A stretch of 64,000 nucleotides of DNA, from assembly GCA_021200995.1 (NCBI GenBank), contig JAJQFS010000045.1, forward strand, positions 1 through 64,000, in the 5' to 3' direction. The notes beneath the pieces are model-generated. The model did no database searches. It had not been told where the DNA came from and was given only the letters and a program-made list of their open reading frames with translations. Below are positions 36,975 to 46,575 of the stretch, in pieces (position 1 is the first letter of the stretch; the number at the start of each line of letters is the position of its first letter). The position numbers were made by a program, and so were the translations under genes. Origin of the DNA: Lachnospiraceae bacterium (GTDB taxonomy: Bacteria > Bacillota > Clostridia > Lachnospirales > Lachnospiraceae).

Positions 36975-38327
36975 ATGTTCGAAAAATCAGAATTTCTGGA
37001 AAAACTGAACAGTGCAAAGAGCGGCGCTGCTGCGGGACCGCTTCTGCTGGGAATAGATCTGGGTCGAAGCTACGCACAGCTGAGCCTGTGGACTGACGGG
37101 ATGTCACAACCGGTTTCGCTATCGGCACAGGACGGTGGGGAAATCTACTCGTTTCCCGCTACGCTTGCGCTCTGTCGCAGCCGTTATTATGCCGGTTATG
37201 AATCGGAATCTGTCAGGAAGCTTCCTGACGCGGCGGGATTTGAGAACGTATTTGCGCTGGCGATGGAGGAGGATCAGGTCACGGTCGGAGGCCGTATTTA
37301 CGATACCAGAGAGCTGCTGCATCATTTTCTGCGCCTGACTCTGCAGATGATCGGTTCATACGGACGTGCGGATCAGGCGGCGGCAGTGATGTTTACCACG
37401 TATCTGGAGCAGGAGCCGGCGCTGCAGGAGAGAGCCTATAAGATTTTATCTTACGCGACCGCCCGTTTATTTTCCAAAAAGACCAAAATGTATCTGCAGA
37501 CCCGCCCGGAGACGCTTTTTCATTTCTTTTTAAATGATCCGGAAAAGCTGTGGGAACAATCGGCTCTGATTTTTGACTATCAGAAGGAGGGCATGACGGG
37601 CTGGCACTGTACGCTGGAAGGCAGCGCGCCGCCCAAATCAGTGCACTTTACAAAACTGCTATCCTGTGATATGCCGCCGGTGCAGCAGTCTGATGAGGAG
37701 CAGCCTTATTTCAAACAGGAGCTGGACGCAGGTTTTTACAGAATCGTGAAAAGCCTGGGGGATAAACCTTACGGCCTGACCTGGCTGATTGGGGAAGGCT
37801 TTAAGGGAGACTGGGCGGATCAGTCTCTGGACGTGCTGCTGGACAACGGCAGGGTATTTCAGGGCAATCAGATCTACAGCCTGGGCGCCTGTATGACGCT
37901 TTTGCAGATGGAAGCGGGCAATGAAGCACAGAAGGGGTATCTCCTTTTCAATGATACGGATATCCGCTGTCATATCGGTTTAAACTGCCGCCGTCAGGGC
38001 CTTCTGACGGAGAATCTGGCGGAGGAATATGTGCCGGTGTTTGAGGCCGGCACGCACGTGGGAAGCTGCCACAACAAAATTTATGTCCTCCCGGCGAAAG
38101 GGGAGGATCTGGTCATTCTGGCGCGGTCCGTCCGCGACGGGACCATCAGGCGGCTTGTAGTGGAAACCGCACAGATGGCGGATAAACCACTGGGGGAGAA
38201 CCGCTTTCTGGTCGAATTTGATTTCCTGAATATTTCCACCCTGCGGATACAGGTCACGGACGTGGGTCTTGGATACCTTGTGCCGGGCAGCGGCAAAACC
38301 GTGACGCAGACGTTTACATTGGACTAG
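36975..38327 (+). CDS. DUF5716-family protein with actin/Hsp70-like ATPase fold
   Basis: A 450-residue protein. The opening LLLGIDLGRSYAQLSLW is a phosphate-1 motif of the actin/Hsp70 superfamily. IYSFPATLAL matches the next conserved strand, and TWLIGEGFKGDWADQSL (about 270) resembles the GG-phosphate-2 region. The C-terminal 100 residues form a beta domain (IRRLVVETAQMADKPLG...LVEFDFLNISTLRIQVTDVGLG), reminiscent of an Hsp70 substrate-binding part. I match it to DUF5716. Its client or partner is probably encoded by the flanking genes. Confidence 0.7.
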   Translation: MFEKSEFLEKLNSAKSGAAAGPLLLGIDLGRSYAQLSLWTDGMSQPVSLSAQDGGEIYSFPATLALCRSRYYAGYESESVRKLPDAAGFENVFALAMEEDQVTVGGRIYDTRELLHHFLRLTLQMIGSYGRADQAAAVMFTTYLEQEPALQERAYKILSYATARLFSKKTKMYLQTRPETLFHFFLNDPEKLWEQSALIFDYQKEGMTGWHCTLEGSAPPKSVHFTKLLSCDMPPVQQSDEEQPYFKQELDAGFYRIVKSLGDKPYGLTWLIGEGFKGDWADQSLDVLLDNGRVFQGNQIYSLGACMTLLQMEAGNEAQKGYLLFNDTDIRCHIGLNCRRQGLLTENLAEEYVPVFEAGTHVGSCHNKIYVLPAKGEDLVILARSVRDGTIRRLVVETAQMADKPLGENRFLVEFDFLNISTLRIQVTDVGLGYLVPGSGKTVTQTFTLD

Positions 38328-38336
38328 GAGGCGGGT

Positions 38337-39185
38337 ATGTTTCTCAGCGACAGCGAAACCGCACAGACGGGATATTACATAGCAGAAATGCAGCTGACGG
38401 TCTACAGCCTGGAGGAGCTGGTTTACGCAGTGTGTCAGAAAGGCTTCCTTTTAGGGGAGAATTTTGCCTGTGAGGAGCTGGCCGAGTGGCTGCATACCCA
38501 GTGCTGCTGTACGGATCTGGCATACCGCCTGGCGCAGTCTGTCCAGAAAAAGGAAGGTCTGATTTCCTGCGTGGTGACCATTCTCCGCTATGCCGGCTAT
38601 GTTTCCGAGAAGGAAATCGACAGAGTCCGGGAATCATTAAGCGCGGGTGAGAAATGGTCCTATCTGGAAAAGCGCAAAAAGGAAGGCGATATCTATCTGG
38701 AAGAACTGAAATATGATCAGGCGCTTTCCGCTTATCAGAAGCTCCTTTCAGAGCTTCCGGAGGGTGAGGTGAAGCTGAAGGCGTCCCTCTGGCACAATAT
38801 CGGTGTGGCGCAGGCGAAGCTATTTTTATTTGACGCCGCGATGGAGTCCTTCTCTGAGAGTTATCAGCTGATCGCGGATGAGGATACGTTCTTCCAGTGG
38901 CTTACGTGTGCCAGAATTGTGCTGCCCAACCGGGAATATCTGGATTATCTGGGAGAAAATCCGGAGGTTACGGAGCAGTCCCTGAGACTGGAGGAACAGA
39001 TCAACAGGCTCACCGGCGCGCTTAAGCATTCCGCGCAGGGGGAGGAGCTTGAGAAACTGAAGGAGTGGCTGACCTACGGGAGCGAGGAGGGTGTCTATCT
39101 GGCGAGCGGGCGGCTTCTAAAGGCCCTGATGAAGGATTACCGGCAGTACATAGCGGGAGATTTACCCGCGCAGAGCATAACTTGA
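38337..39185 (+). CDS. TPR-like protein, third gene of the DUF5717/DUF5716 operon
   Basis: A 282-residue soluble protein. The N-terminal half is a small helical domain (VYSLEELVYAVCQKGFLLGENF); the middle (about 115-200) has TPR-like pairs (KKEGDIYLEELKYDQALSAYQKLL and WHNIGVAQAKLFLFDAAMESFSES). AGGAGG lies just before the ATG, nine bases after the ATPase gene. TPR proteins often serve as co-chaperones or scaffolds; that role is inferred from context. Confidence 0.7.
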   Translation: MFLSDSETAQTGYYIAEMQLTVYSLEELVYAVCQKGFLLGENFACEELAEWLHTQCCCTDLAYRLAQSVQKKEGLISCVVTILRYAGYVSEKEIDRVRESLSAGEKWSYLEKRKKEGDIYLEELKYDQALSAYQKLLSELPEGEVKLKASLWHNIGVAQAKLFLFDAAMESFSESYQLIADEDTFFQWLTCARIVLPNREYLDYLGENPEVTEQSLRLEEQINRLTGALKHSAQGEELEKLKEWLTYGSEEGVYLASGRLLKALMKDYRQYIAGDLPAQSIT

Positions 39186-39187
39186 GA

Positions 39188-39216
39188 TTGCAATTTCAGA
39201 TACTTCGTTATATAAT
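39188..39216 (+). promoter_or_regulatory. Promoter of the pur operon
   Basis: TTGCAA (39188-39193), 17-base spacer, TATAAT (39211-39216). The 55-base leader has only a small CCGCC/GGCGG hairpin; no purine riboswitch is visible. Confidence 0.75.
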
Positions 39217-39271
39217 CTTTGTGGTTTAATTGAATATACTACCGCCCCGGCGGGACGAGAGGAGACTTTTT

Positions 39272-39976
39272 ATGAAAAAACTGGAACAGCTCTACGAGGG
39301 CAAGGCCAAAAAGGTATTTGCAACCGATGACCCGGATATCGTGATCGTGGATTATAAGGACGACGCGACGGCCTTCAACGGGGAGAAAAAGGGTACCATC
39401 GTGGGCAAAGGCGTTATTAACAATAAGATGACCAATCATATTTTTCAGATTCTGGAAAAGGAAGGCGTTCCCACACACTATATCGAGCAGTTAAGTGATC
39501 GTGAGACCGCAGTGAAAAAGGTGGAAATCGTGCCGCTCGAGGTGATTGTCAGAAATGTGGCGGCCGGCAGCTTTTCCAAGAGACTCGGCGTTCCGGAGGG
39601 TGTTGTCTTCAAGGAGCCAACCATTGAATTCTCCTATAAAAATGACGAACTGGGCGATCCGCTGATCAACAGCTACTTCGCGGTGGCTTTAGAGCTCGCC
39701 ACCTGGGAGGAGATCGAGACGATTAAAAAGTATACCTTCAAGGTTAACGAGGTGATGAAGGCATACTTCCTGCAGGCCGGCATCAAACTGATTGATTTCA
39801 AGATTGAGTTTGGCCGTTATCACGGACAGATTATTCTGGCGGATGAGACAAGTCCTGACACCTGCCGTCTGTGGGATGTTGAGACCAACAAAAAGCTGGA
39901 CAAGGACCGTTTCCGCAGGGATTTAGGAAACGTGGAGGAAGCCTACAACGAAGTTTTTGAACGTCTGGGGTTATAA
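39272..39976 (+). CDS. purC: Phosphoribosylaminoimidazole-succinocarboxamide synthase
   Basis: A 234-residue SAICAR synthetase. [10 protein letters not shown] at the N-terminus, the ATP-site [29 protein letters not shown] and [10 protein letters not shown] are family signatures. GAGGAG precedes the ATG at 39272; the frame upstream to 39230 is only leader. First gene of purC-purF-purB-purA. Confidence 0.96.
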   Translation: MKKLEQLYEGKAKKVFATDDPDIVIVDYKDDATAFNGEKKGTIVGKGVINNKMTNHIFQILEKEGVPTHYIEQLSDRETAVKKVEIVPLEVIVRNVAAGSFSKRLGVPEGVVFKEPTIEFSYKNDELGDPLINSYFAVALELATWEEIETIKKYTFKVNEVMKAYFLQAGIKLIDFKIEFGRYHGQIILADETSPDTCRLWDVETNKKLDKDRFRRDLGNVEEAYNEVFERLGL

Positions 39977-39979
39977 AAT

Positions 39980-41428
39980 ATGCCATTTTACGTAAACGAT
40001 ACCTCCGCGGCGGACGATGGTCTGCATGAAGAGTGCGGCGTCATGGCCGCCTATGACTTTGACGGAGGCAATGTATCCGGCAGCATCTATTACGGGCTTT
40101 TGGCCTTACAGCATCGCGGCCAGGAAAGCTGCGGCATCGCCGTCAGCAATACCTCGGCTGATGGCTGCAAGGTCTTAAGCTACCGCGATATGGGACTGCT
40201 GAGTGAGGCGTTTGACGCGGCGAAGCTGGATTCTCTGAAGGGCAATATCGGTGTGGGACACGTGCGGTACTCCACGGCCGGCAGCTCCACCAGAGAAAAC
40301 GCACAGCCCCTTGTGCTGAATTATATCAAGGGAACACTGGGGCTTGCCCATAACGGCAATCTGATCAACGCTCCGGCGCTTCGCAATGAACTCGCCTATA
40401 CCGGCGCCATTTTCCAGACCACCATCGATTCCGAACTGATCGCCTACCTGATTGCGCGGGAGAGGGTGAATCAGCCGACTATTGAAAAGGCGGTCAGCAC
40501 CGCCATGAAAAAGATCAAAGGAGCCTATTCTCTGGTGATCATGTCCCCGAGAAAGATCATCGGTGTCAGAGATCCCTTCGGTTTCAGGCCGCTGTGCATC
40601 GGTGTTCGGGACAATACTTATTTTCTGGCCAGTGAGAGCTGCGCCCTGGACACCATCGGAGCCGACTTTATCCGCGATGTAGAGCCCGGAGAGATCGTTA
40701 CGATCACGCCGAAGTACGGCATTCAGTCCGATCGTTCCAACTGTATTCCCAGTGAACAACATGCGAGATGTATATTTGAATATATTTATTTTGCGAGGGC
40801 AGACTCTGTGCTCGACGGCATGAGTGTGTACAATTCCCGTATGCTCGCCGGCAAATATCTGGCGATAGATTCTCCTGTGGACGCGGATATAGTCGTCGGT
40901 GTTCCGGAGTCGGGTAATGTAGCCGCGATGGGGTATGCCGCGCAGTCCGGGATTCCCTACGGCACCGCCTTTGTGAAAAACAGTTATATCGGCCGGACCT
41001 TCATCAAGCCCCGGCAGAAAAACAGAGAGAAAAGCGTTCAGGTCAAGTTAAATGTCCTGCGGGACGCGGTGCAGGGCAAGCGGATCATCATGGTGGATGA
41101 TTCGATTGTGCGCGGCACCACGTCGAATCAGATTGTTTCCATGCTGCGCGAAATGGGGGCGAAGGAAGTACACATGCGCATCAGCTCACCGCCGTTTTTG
41201 TGGCCGTGCTATTTTGGTACGGATGTACCGGCGAGAGAGCAGCTGATCGCCTATAACCGCACGATTCCGGAGATCTGTAAGGTGATCGGAGCCGATTCCC
41301 TGGATTATCTGAAGATTGAGCGGCTGTCTGAGATCGCGGGCGGGCTGGAAATATGCAACGGCTGCTTTACGGGTCATTATCCCATGGACCCGCCGGATGA
41401 AGACATTCGTGGGGAGTTTGATAAGTAG
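39980..41428 (+). CDS. purF: Amidophosphoribosyltransferase
   Basis: A 482-residue enzyme committing PRPP to purine synthesis. The nucleophile Cys19 (EECGVM) follows a short propeptide as in the Bacillus type. The Ntn glutaminase domain has GHVRYSTAG and LAHNGNL, and the PRPP loop is IIMVDDSIVRGTT. Cysteines in HARCIF, FLWPCYF and EICNGC fit the [4Fe-4S] cluster of the iron-sulfur subclass. It starts three bases after purC. Confidence 0.96.
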   Translation: MPFYVNDTSAADDGLHEECGVMAAYDFDGGNVSGSIYYGLLALQHRGQESCGIAVSNTSADGCKVLSYRDMGLLSEAFDAAKLDSLKGNIGVGHVRYSTAGSSTRENAQPLVLNYIKGTLGLAHNGNLINAPALRNELAYTGAIFQTTIDSELIAYLIARERVNQPTIEKAVSTAMKKIKGAYSLVIMSPRKIIGVRDPFGFRPLCIGVRDNTYFLASESCALDTIGADFIRDVEPGEIVTITPKYGIQSDRSNCIPSEQHARCIFEYIYFARADSVLDGMSVYNSRMLAGKYLAIDSPVDADIVVGVPESGNVAAMGYAAQSGIPYGTAFVKNSYIGRTFIKPRQKNREKSVQVKLNVLRDAVQGKRIIMVDDSIVRGTTSNQIVSMLREMGAKEVHMRISSPPFLWPCYFGTDVPAREQLIAYNRTIPEICKVIGADSLDYLKIERLSEIAGGLEICNGCFTGHYPMDPPDEDIRGEFDK

Positions 41429-41516
41429 CAGCTGCTATTCGCAGCCGTACCTGGAAAATATCAGCAGACCTGTCAAGCGCAGTTTGCTTGTAAAGGGCTG
41501 AAAGAAAGGAAAAGTA

Positions 41517-42950
41517 ATGTCTAATGACAGATACGTAAGTCCCCTGTCGGAACGCTATGCCAGTAAGGAAATGCAGTATATTTTCTCTCCGGATATGAAG
41601 TTCAGCACCTGGAGAAGGCTCTGGGTGGCTTTAGCGGAGACCGAGATGGAGTTTGGCCTGCCGATCACGCAGGAACAGATCGACGAGATGAAGGCCCATA
41701 TCACCGATATCAATTATGATGTGGCAAAAGCGCGGGAGAAGGAAGTCCACCATGACGTGATGAGCCATGTGTACGCCTATGGCGTACAGTGTCCCAAAGC
41801 AAAGGGCATCATTCACCTGGGCGCAACCTCCTGCTATGTCGGCGATAATACGGATATCATCGTGATGAGAGAGGCTTTGCGGCTGGTGCGCAAAAAGCTG
41901 ATCAACGTCCTGGCGGAGCTTGCAAAATTCGCGGACCACTATAAGGATCTGCCGACTCTGGCTTTCACACATTTTCAGCCTGCTCAGCCCACCACGGTGG
42001 GAAAGCGCGCGACGCTCTGGATGCAGGAGTTCATGCTGGATTTAGAGGATCTGGATTATGTGCTCGGTAGCCTGAAGCTTTTAGGTTCCAAAGGCACGAC
42101 CGGCACGCAGGCGTCTTTCCTGGAGTTATTCAACGGCGACCAGGAGACAATTGATAAAATAGACCCCATGATCGCGCAGAAGATGGGTTTCAGGGAATGC
42201 TATCCGGTTTCCGGTCAGACTTATTCCCGCAAGGTGGATACCCGGGTTATGAATGTCCTTGCCGGAATTGCCGCCAGTGCGCATAAAATGAGCAATGATA
42301 TCCGTCTTTTACAGCATTTAAAGGAAGTGGAGGAGCCCTTTGAAAAGAGCCAGATCGGTTCTTCCGCCATGGCTTATAAGAGAAATCCCATGCGCAGCGA
42401 GCGCATCGCGTCCTTAAGCCGCTATGTGATGGTGGACGCCATGAATCCGGCGATTACCTCCGCGACCCAGTGGTTTGAGAGGACGCTGGATGATTCCGCG
42501 AACAAGCGTCTGTCCATTCCGGAGGGCTTTCTCGCGGTGGACGGGATCCTCGATCTGTGTCTGAATGTCGTGGATGGTCTGGTTGTCTATGAGAAGGTCA
42601 TTGAGAAGCATATCATGAGCGAGCTGCCCTTCATGGCGACTGAGAATATCATGATGGACGCGGTGAAGCGCGGCGGCGATCGTCAGGAGCTGCATGAGCG
42701 CATCCGCACGCTGTCCATGGAGGCAGGACACAATGTGAAGGAGAAAGGCCTGGACAATAACCTTTTGGAGCTGATTGCCGCGGATGAGACCTTTGGTCTT
42801 TCCTTAGAGGAGCCACAGGACTGCATGGAGCCCTCCCGTTATGTGGGACGGGCGAAGGAACAGACGGAGAGCTTCCTGAAAAATGTGGTGCAGCCGGTTC
42901 TGGACGCGAATCAGGATCTGCTGGGCGTGAAGGCTGATATTTCAGTATAA
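41517..42950 (+). CDS. purB: Adenylosuccinate lyase
   Basis: A 477-residue fumarase-superfamily lyase acting at two steps of purine synthesis. Conserved pieces are HDVMSHVYAYG, HLGATSCYVGDN, THFQPAQPTTVGKR and the flexible catalytic loop GSSAMAYKRNPMRSER. AAAGGAAA precedes the ATG. Length matches the longer vertebrate/clostridial PurB type. Confidence 0.96.
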   Translation: MSNDRYVSPLSERYASKEMQYIFSPDMKFSTWRRLWVALAETEMEFGLPITQEQIDEMKAHITDINYDVAKAREKEVHHDVMSHVYAYGVQCPKAKGIIHLGATSCYVGDNTDIIVMREALRLVRKKLINVLAELAKFADHYKDLPTLAFTHFQPAQPTTVGKRATLWMQEFMLDLEDLDYVLGSLKLLGSKGTTGTQASFLELFNGDQETIDKIDPMIAQKMGFRECYPVSGQTYSRKVDTRVMNVLAGIAASAHKMSNDIRLLQHLKEVEEPFEKSQIGSSAMAYKRNPMRSERIASLSRYVMVDAMNPAITSATQWFERTLDDSANKRLSIPEGFLAVDGILDLCLNVVDGLVVYEKVIEKHIMSELPFMATENIMMDAVKRGGDRQELHERIRTLSMEAGHNVKEKGLDNNLLELIAADETFGLSLEEPQDCMEPSRYVGRAKEQTESFLKNVVQPVLDANQDLLGVKADISV

Positions 42951-42970
42951 TTTGATTGGAGAAGAGCATT

Positions 42971-44263
42971 ATGGTAAAAGCAGTAGTAGGAGCCAACTGG
43001 GGCGATGAGGGCAAAGGAAAAATTACGGACATGATGGCCGAAAACGCCGACATCGTCATCCGCTTTCAGGGCGGCGCAAACGCGGGACATACGATTAAAA
43101 ATTCCTATGGTAAGTTCGCGCTGCATTCTCTGCCAAGCGGTGTGTTTTATGGCCATACGACCAATATCATCGGCAATGGCGTGGCGTTGAATATTCCGAT
43201 TCTGTTTAAGGAGATTCAGTCCCTGGTGGAGAAGGGCGTACCGATGCCGCACATTCTGGTCAGCGATCGCTGCCAGATCGTGATGCCTTATCATGTGCTT
43301 TTCGACCAGTACGAGGAGGAGCACCTGGGCAAAAAGGCTTTTGGCTCCACCAAATCCGGCATCGCGCCTTTCTATTCCGACAAATACGCCAAGATTGGTT
43401 TTCAGGTCAGCGAGCTCTTTGATGAGGATGTACTGAGGGAAAAGATAGACAGCGTTGTTTCCTACAAAAATGTGATTCTGGAACATGTTTATCACAAACC
43501 GGCAATTGATCCTGATGCACTTCTGGAAACGCTGCATCAGTACCGGGATATGGTTGCTCCCTATGTGTGCGATGTCAGCGCCTTTCTGGATAAAGCGCTG
43601 AAGGAAGGCAAGACAATTCTGCTTGAAGGACAGCTCGGAACCTTAAAAGACCCTGATCATGGGATTTATCCCATGGTAACCTCGTCTTCCACGCTGGCTG
43701 CCTACGGCGCCATTGGTGCGGGTATTCCGCCCTATGAGATCAGCCAGATTGTGACGGTGTGTAAAGCATACTCTTCCGCGGTGGGCGCGGGTGACTTCGT
43801 GTCCGAGATTTTTGGCGATGAAGCCGAGGAGCTGCGCAGGCGCGGCGGCGACGGCGGCGAGTATGGCGCGACGACGGGACGTCCCAGACGCGTGGGATGG
43901 TTTGACTGTGTCGCCAGCAAATATGGCTGCCGTATGCAGGGCACGACGGATGTGGCGTTTTCTGTTCTGGATGTCCTGGGATATCTGGATGAGATTCCGG
44001 TTTGTGTGGGCTATGACATTGATGGGGAAGTCACCACGGATTTCCCTGTTACAGTGAAACTCAACAGAGCAAAGCCGGTATGGAAGGTACTGCCGGGCTG
44101 GAAGTGCGATATCGCCGGTATCCGCAGCTATGAGGAGCTTCCGCAGGCCTGCAGGGATTATGTGGAGTTTATTGAAGAGCAGATCGGTTATCCCATTACC
44201 ATGATCAGCAACGGTCCATCCAGATCAGATATTATTCACAGAGAAAGTCCACTGAAAAAATGA
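42971..44263 (+). CDS. purA: Adenylosuccinate synthetase
   Basis: A 430-residue GTP-dependent enzyme joining IMP and aspartate. The GANWGDEGKGKITD loop, GGANAGHTI, GSTKSGIAP, the LEGQLGTLKD block and TTGRPRRVGWFD mark the family. The ATG at 42971 has GGAGAAG upstream. It lies 20 bases behind purB, so the two steps to AMP are encoded together. Confidence 0.96.
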   Translation: MVKAVVGANWGDEGKGKITDMMAENADIVIRFQGGANAGHTIKNSYGKFALHSLPSGVFYGHTTNIIGNGVALNIPILFKEIQSLVEKGVPMPHILVSDRCQIVMPYHVLFDQYEEEHLGKKAFGSTKSGIAPFYSDKYAKIGFQVSELFDEDVLREKIDSVVSYKNVILEHVYHKPAIDPDALLETLHQYRDMVAPYVCDVSAFLDKALKEGKTILLEGQLGTLKDPDHGIYPMVTSSSTLAAYGAIGAGIPPYEISQIVTVCKAYSSAVGAGDFVSEIFGDEAEELRRRGGDGGEYGATTGRPRRVGWFDCVASKYGCRMQGTTDVAFSVLDVLGYLDEIPVCVGYDIDGEVTTDFPVTVKLNRAKPVWKVLPGWKCDIAGIRSYEELPQACRDYVEFIEEQIGYPITMISNGPSRSDIIHRESPLKK

Positions 44264-44560
44264 ATAAACGGCGATTACTATCGCTGCTGACATAACGTAA
44301 AGAATTATTCTGAAAAAAGTCAGCTGCCTGACAGGTATACCTTTTCGCAGCTGTATGACAACACTTGAAAGCATTTCAGGATGTCGGAGGTGCCTAAAAG
44401 GCACTTCCGGCACTCGTATCTCTTTTAATTAGACAGCATCTTCCATTTTTTTATTTATCAATTGATTATCACTTGAAACTGAACATACACCAAAAAGGCG
44501 CTTCCTCCGTCAAGTGGATGAACGCGTTCTTTGCGGTATTATCATACGGGAGGAAAACGG
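44264..44560. other. Gap between purA and rho with structured sequence
   Basis: No gene seen. CAGCTGC/GCAGCTG (44321-44327 with 44347-44353) encloses a GGTATACC palindrome. The stem GGAGGTGCCT/AGGCACTTCC (44386-44408, extendable to about 13 bp) is followed after several bases by CTCTTTTAATT and may terminate the pur operon. TTGATT near 44462 is a possible -35 for rho. The rho 5' leader may be long, as expected where Rho controls its own expression. Confidence 0.5.
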
Positions 44561-46138
44561 ATGAGGGAAAAATATGAATCGCTGAGTCTGGCGGAGTTGA
44601 AGGAAGTCGCGAAATTCAGAGGACTGCGCGGCGTATCCGCCATGAAAAAAGCGGATCTGGTGGACGCCATGCTGAAGCTGGATGAAGAATTGAAGCAAAA
44701 AGAGGAAGCAGAGAAAAAGGAACAAGAAGAGAAAAAAGCGGCGGAAAAGACTGCATCCGACAGGCAGACAATGAACCGGCAGGTACAAAGAAGGACGGGC
44801 GCAAGGACAGGCGGGAGAGTGCTGGCGTCCGGTTCTAACACAAATCGTTCTGCTGCGCACAATGAAGAAATGAAGACACAACCCACAGCACAGACACAGT
44901 CCGCAGTACAGGTTGAGCCCACAGTTCAGACGGAGGAGACAGCCGCTTCACAGGCGGAGTTCGAGCAGCCTACATTCCGGAAATCCTTTGAAAACGGCGG
45001 TTCTGAACTGGACAGCGGTGTGGAGGCACGCGGGATTTTAGAGGTGATGCCGGATGGCTTTGGCTTTATCAGAAGCGACAATTATATGCCGGGAGACCAG
45101 GATGTCTACGTCTCCCCCAACCAGATCCGGCGTTTTAATTTAAAGACCGGCGATGTGCTATGCGGCAATACCCGCGTGAAGATTGACAAGGAAAAATACC
45201 GTGCCCTGCTGTATGTCAAGACAGTCAACGGATACAATCCTGATGTAGTGGCAAAGCGCCCGAATTTTGAGGATCTGACGCCGATTTTCCCGAATGAGCG
45301 TCTGGTAATGGAGCATCCTGGCTGTAATGTGGCGATGCGGGTTATGGACCTCCTAAGTCCTGTAGGGAAGGGACAGCGCGGCATGATTGTCTCCCCGCCG
45401 AAGGCCGGCAAGACGACGCTTTTAAAGGCGGTCGCGCAGTCGCTTATTCATAATAATCCGGATGTACATCTGATTATTTTGCTGATCGACGAACGTCCTG
45501 AGGAAGTGACGGACATGAAGGAGGCTATTCAGGGGCATAATGTAGAGGTTATTCATTCCACTTTTGACGAGTCTCCGGAGCATCATAAGCGTGTCACGGA
45601 GATGACGATCGGCAGAGCGAAAAGGCTGGTAGAGCAGAAACAGGATGTGTGTATTCTCTTAGACAGCATCACCAGGCTGACCAGGGCGTACAATCTGACA
45701 GTCGTGCCCAGCGGGCGTACCCTGTCCGGCGGCCTGGATCCGGCGGCACTGTACATGCCCAAGCGCTTTTTTGGCGCGGCCAGAAATATGCGGGAGGGCG
45801 GCAGTCTGACCATTCTGGCGACAGCGCTTGTGGACACCGGCTCCAAAATGGACGACGTTGTGTATGAGGAATTCAAGGGCACCGGCAACATGGAGATCAT
45901 TCTGGACCGGAAGCTTTCTGAAAAGCGTATTTTCCCGGCCATCGATATTCCCAAATCCAGCACCAGAAGAGAAGATCTGCTTTTATCAAAGGAAGAGCAG
46001 GATGCCGTAACGATTTTGCGGCGCGGCTTAAACGGAATGAAGCCGGAGGAAGCGGTGGACCGGATCCTGGATCTGTTTGGTCATACCCGCTGCAATGACG
46101 AGTTCGTGCAGATTGTGAAAAAGCAGAGGATCTTCTGA
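44561..46138 (+). CDS. rho: Transcription termination factor Rho
   Basis: A 525-residue hexameric RNA translocase. Residues 1-50 form the Rho_N SAP-like domain (LAELKEVAKFRGLRGVSAMKKADLVDAML). A charged then Gln/Thr-rich low-complexity linker covers about 50-150. The RNA-binding cold-shock domain follows (GILEVMPDGFGFIRSDNYMPG), then the ATPase with Walker A PPKAGKTTLL near 280, LIDERPEEVTDM, LLDSITRLTRAYN and the Q/R-loop region. GGGAGG precedes the ATG. The linker is much longer than in E. coli Rho. Confidence 0.96.
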   Translation: MREKYESLSLAELKEVAKFRGLRGVSAMKKADLVDAMLKLDEELKQKEEAEKKEQEEKKAAEKTASDRQTMNRQVQRRTGARTGGRVLASGSNTNRSAAHNEEMKTQPTAQTQSAVQVEPTVQTEETAASQAEFEQPTFRKSFENGGSELDSGVEARGILEVMPDGFGFIRSDNYMPGDQDVYVSPNQIRRFNLKTGDVLCGNTRVKIDKEKYRALLYVKTVNGYNPDVVAKRPNFEDLTPIFPNERLVMEHPGCNVAMRVMDLLSPVGKGQRGMIVSPPKAGKTTLLKAVAQSLIHNNPDVHLIILLIDERPEEVTDMKEAIQGHNVEVIHSTFDESPEHHKRVTEMTIGRAKRLVEQKQDVCILLDSITRLTRAYNLTVVPSGRTLSGGLDPAALYMPKRFFGAARNMREGGSLTILATALVDTGSKMDDVVYEEFKGTGNMEIILDRKLSEKRIFPAIDIPKSSTRREDLLLSKEEQDAVTILRRGLNGMKPEEAVDRILDLFGHTRCNDEFVQIVKKQRIF

Positions 46139-46191
46139 GATATTGAGTTGCCGTGAATAGAATATTTTTTTATAAAAATATCACAAAACAC

Positions 46192-46220
46192 TTGCAAAAA
46201 AAGTATGGGTCTGCTATCAT
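46192..46220 (+). promoter_or_regulatory. Promoter of rpmE
   Basis: TTGCAA (46192-46197), 17-base spacer, TATCAT (46215-46220). Confidence 0.7.
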
Positions 46221-46289
46221 GAATAAGCTGTCTGTTTGAGGACAGCAAGGATGAGAACGACTATTTATCATATAGAGAGGTGAATTACG

Positions 46290-46490
46290 ATGAAAGAGGG
46301 AATACATCCGAAGTATTATCAGGCGACAGTGACCTGCAACTGTGGCAACACATTTGTGACCGGCTCCACCAAACCGGAGATCCATGTGGAGATCTGCTCC
46401 AAGTGTCATCCGTTTTATACCGGACAGCAGAAGGCAGCTCAGGCTCGCGGACGTATTGATAAGTTCAACAGAAAATACGGAATGCAGTAA
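46290..46490 (+). CDS. rpmE: 50S ribosomal protein L31
   Basis: A 66-residue ribosomal protein of the zinc-binding type: Cys16, Cys18, Cys36 and Cys39 ([20 protein letters not shown]). GAGAGGTG precedes the ATG. The Cys-containing form serves as a zinc store in zinc-replete cells. Confidence 0.96.
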   Translation: MKEGIHPKYYQATVTCNCGNTFVTGSTKPEIHVEICSKCHPFYTGQQKAAQARGRIDKFNRKYGMQ

Positions 46491-46509
46491 ATGGTTGGTT
46501 GAAAAGGTT

Positions 46510-46549
46510 GAGGTTGAGGTGTGTTGCATCTCAGCCTCTTGTTTTTTTA
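46510..46549 (+). terminator. Terminator after rpmE
   Basis: GAGGTTGAG/CTCAGCCTC, a 9-bp stem with an 11-base loop, followed by TTGTTTTTTTAG. The following gene begins only 27 bases later, so this probably attenuates rather than separates the genes. Confidence 0.8.
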
Positions 46550-46575
46550 GGCGACGATCAGTTTTGGAGGAAGTT

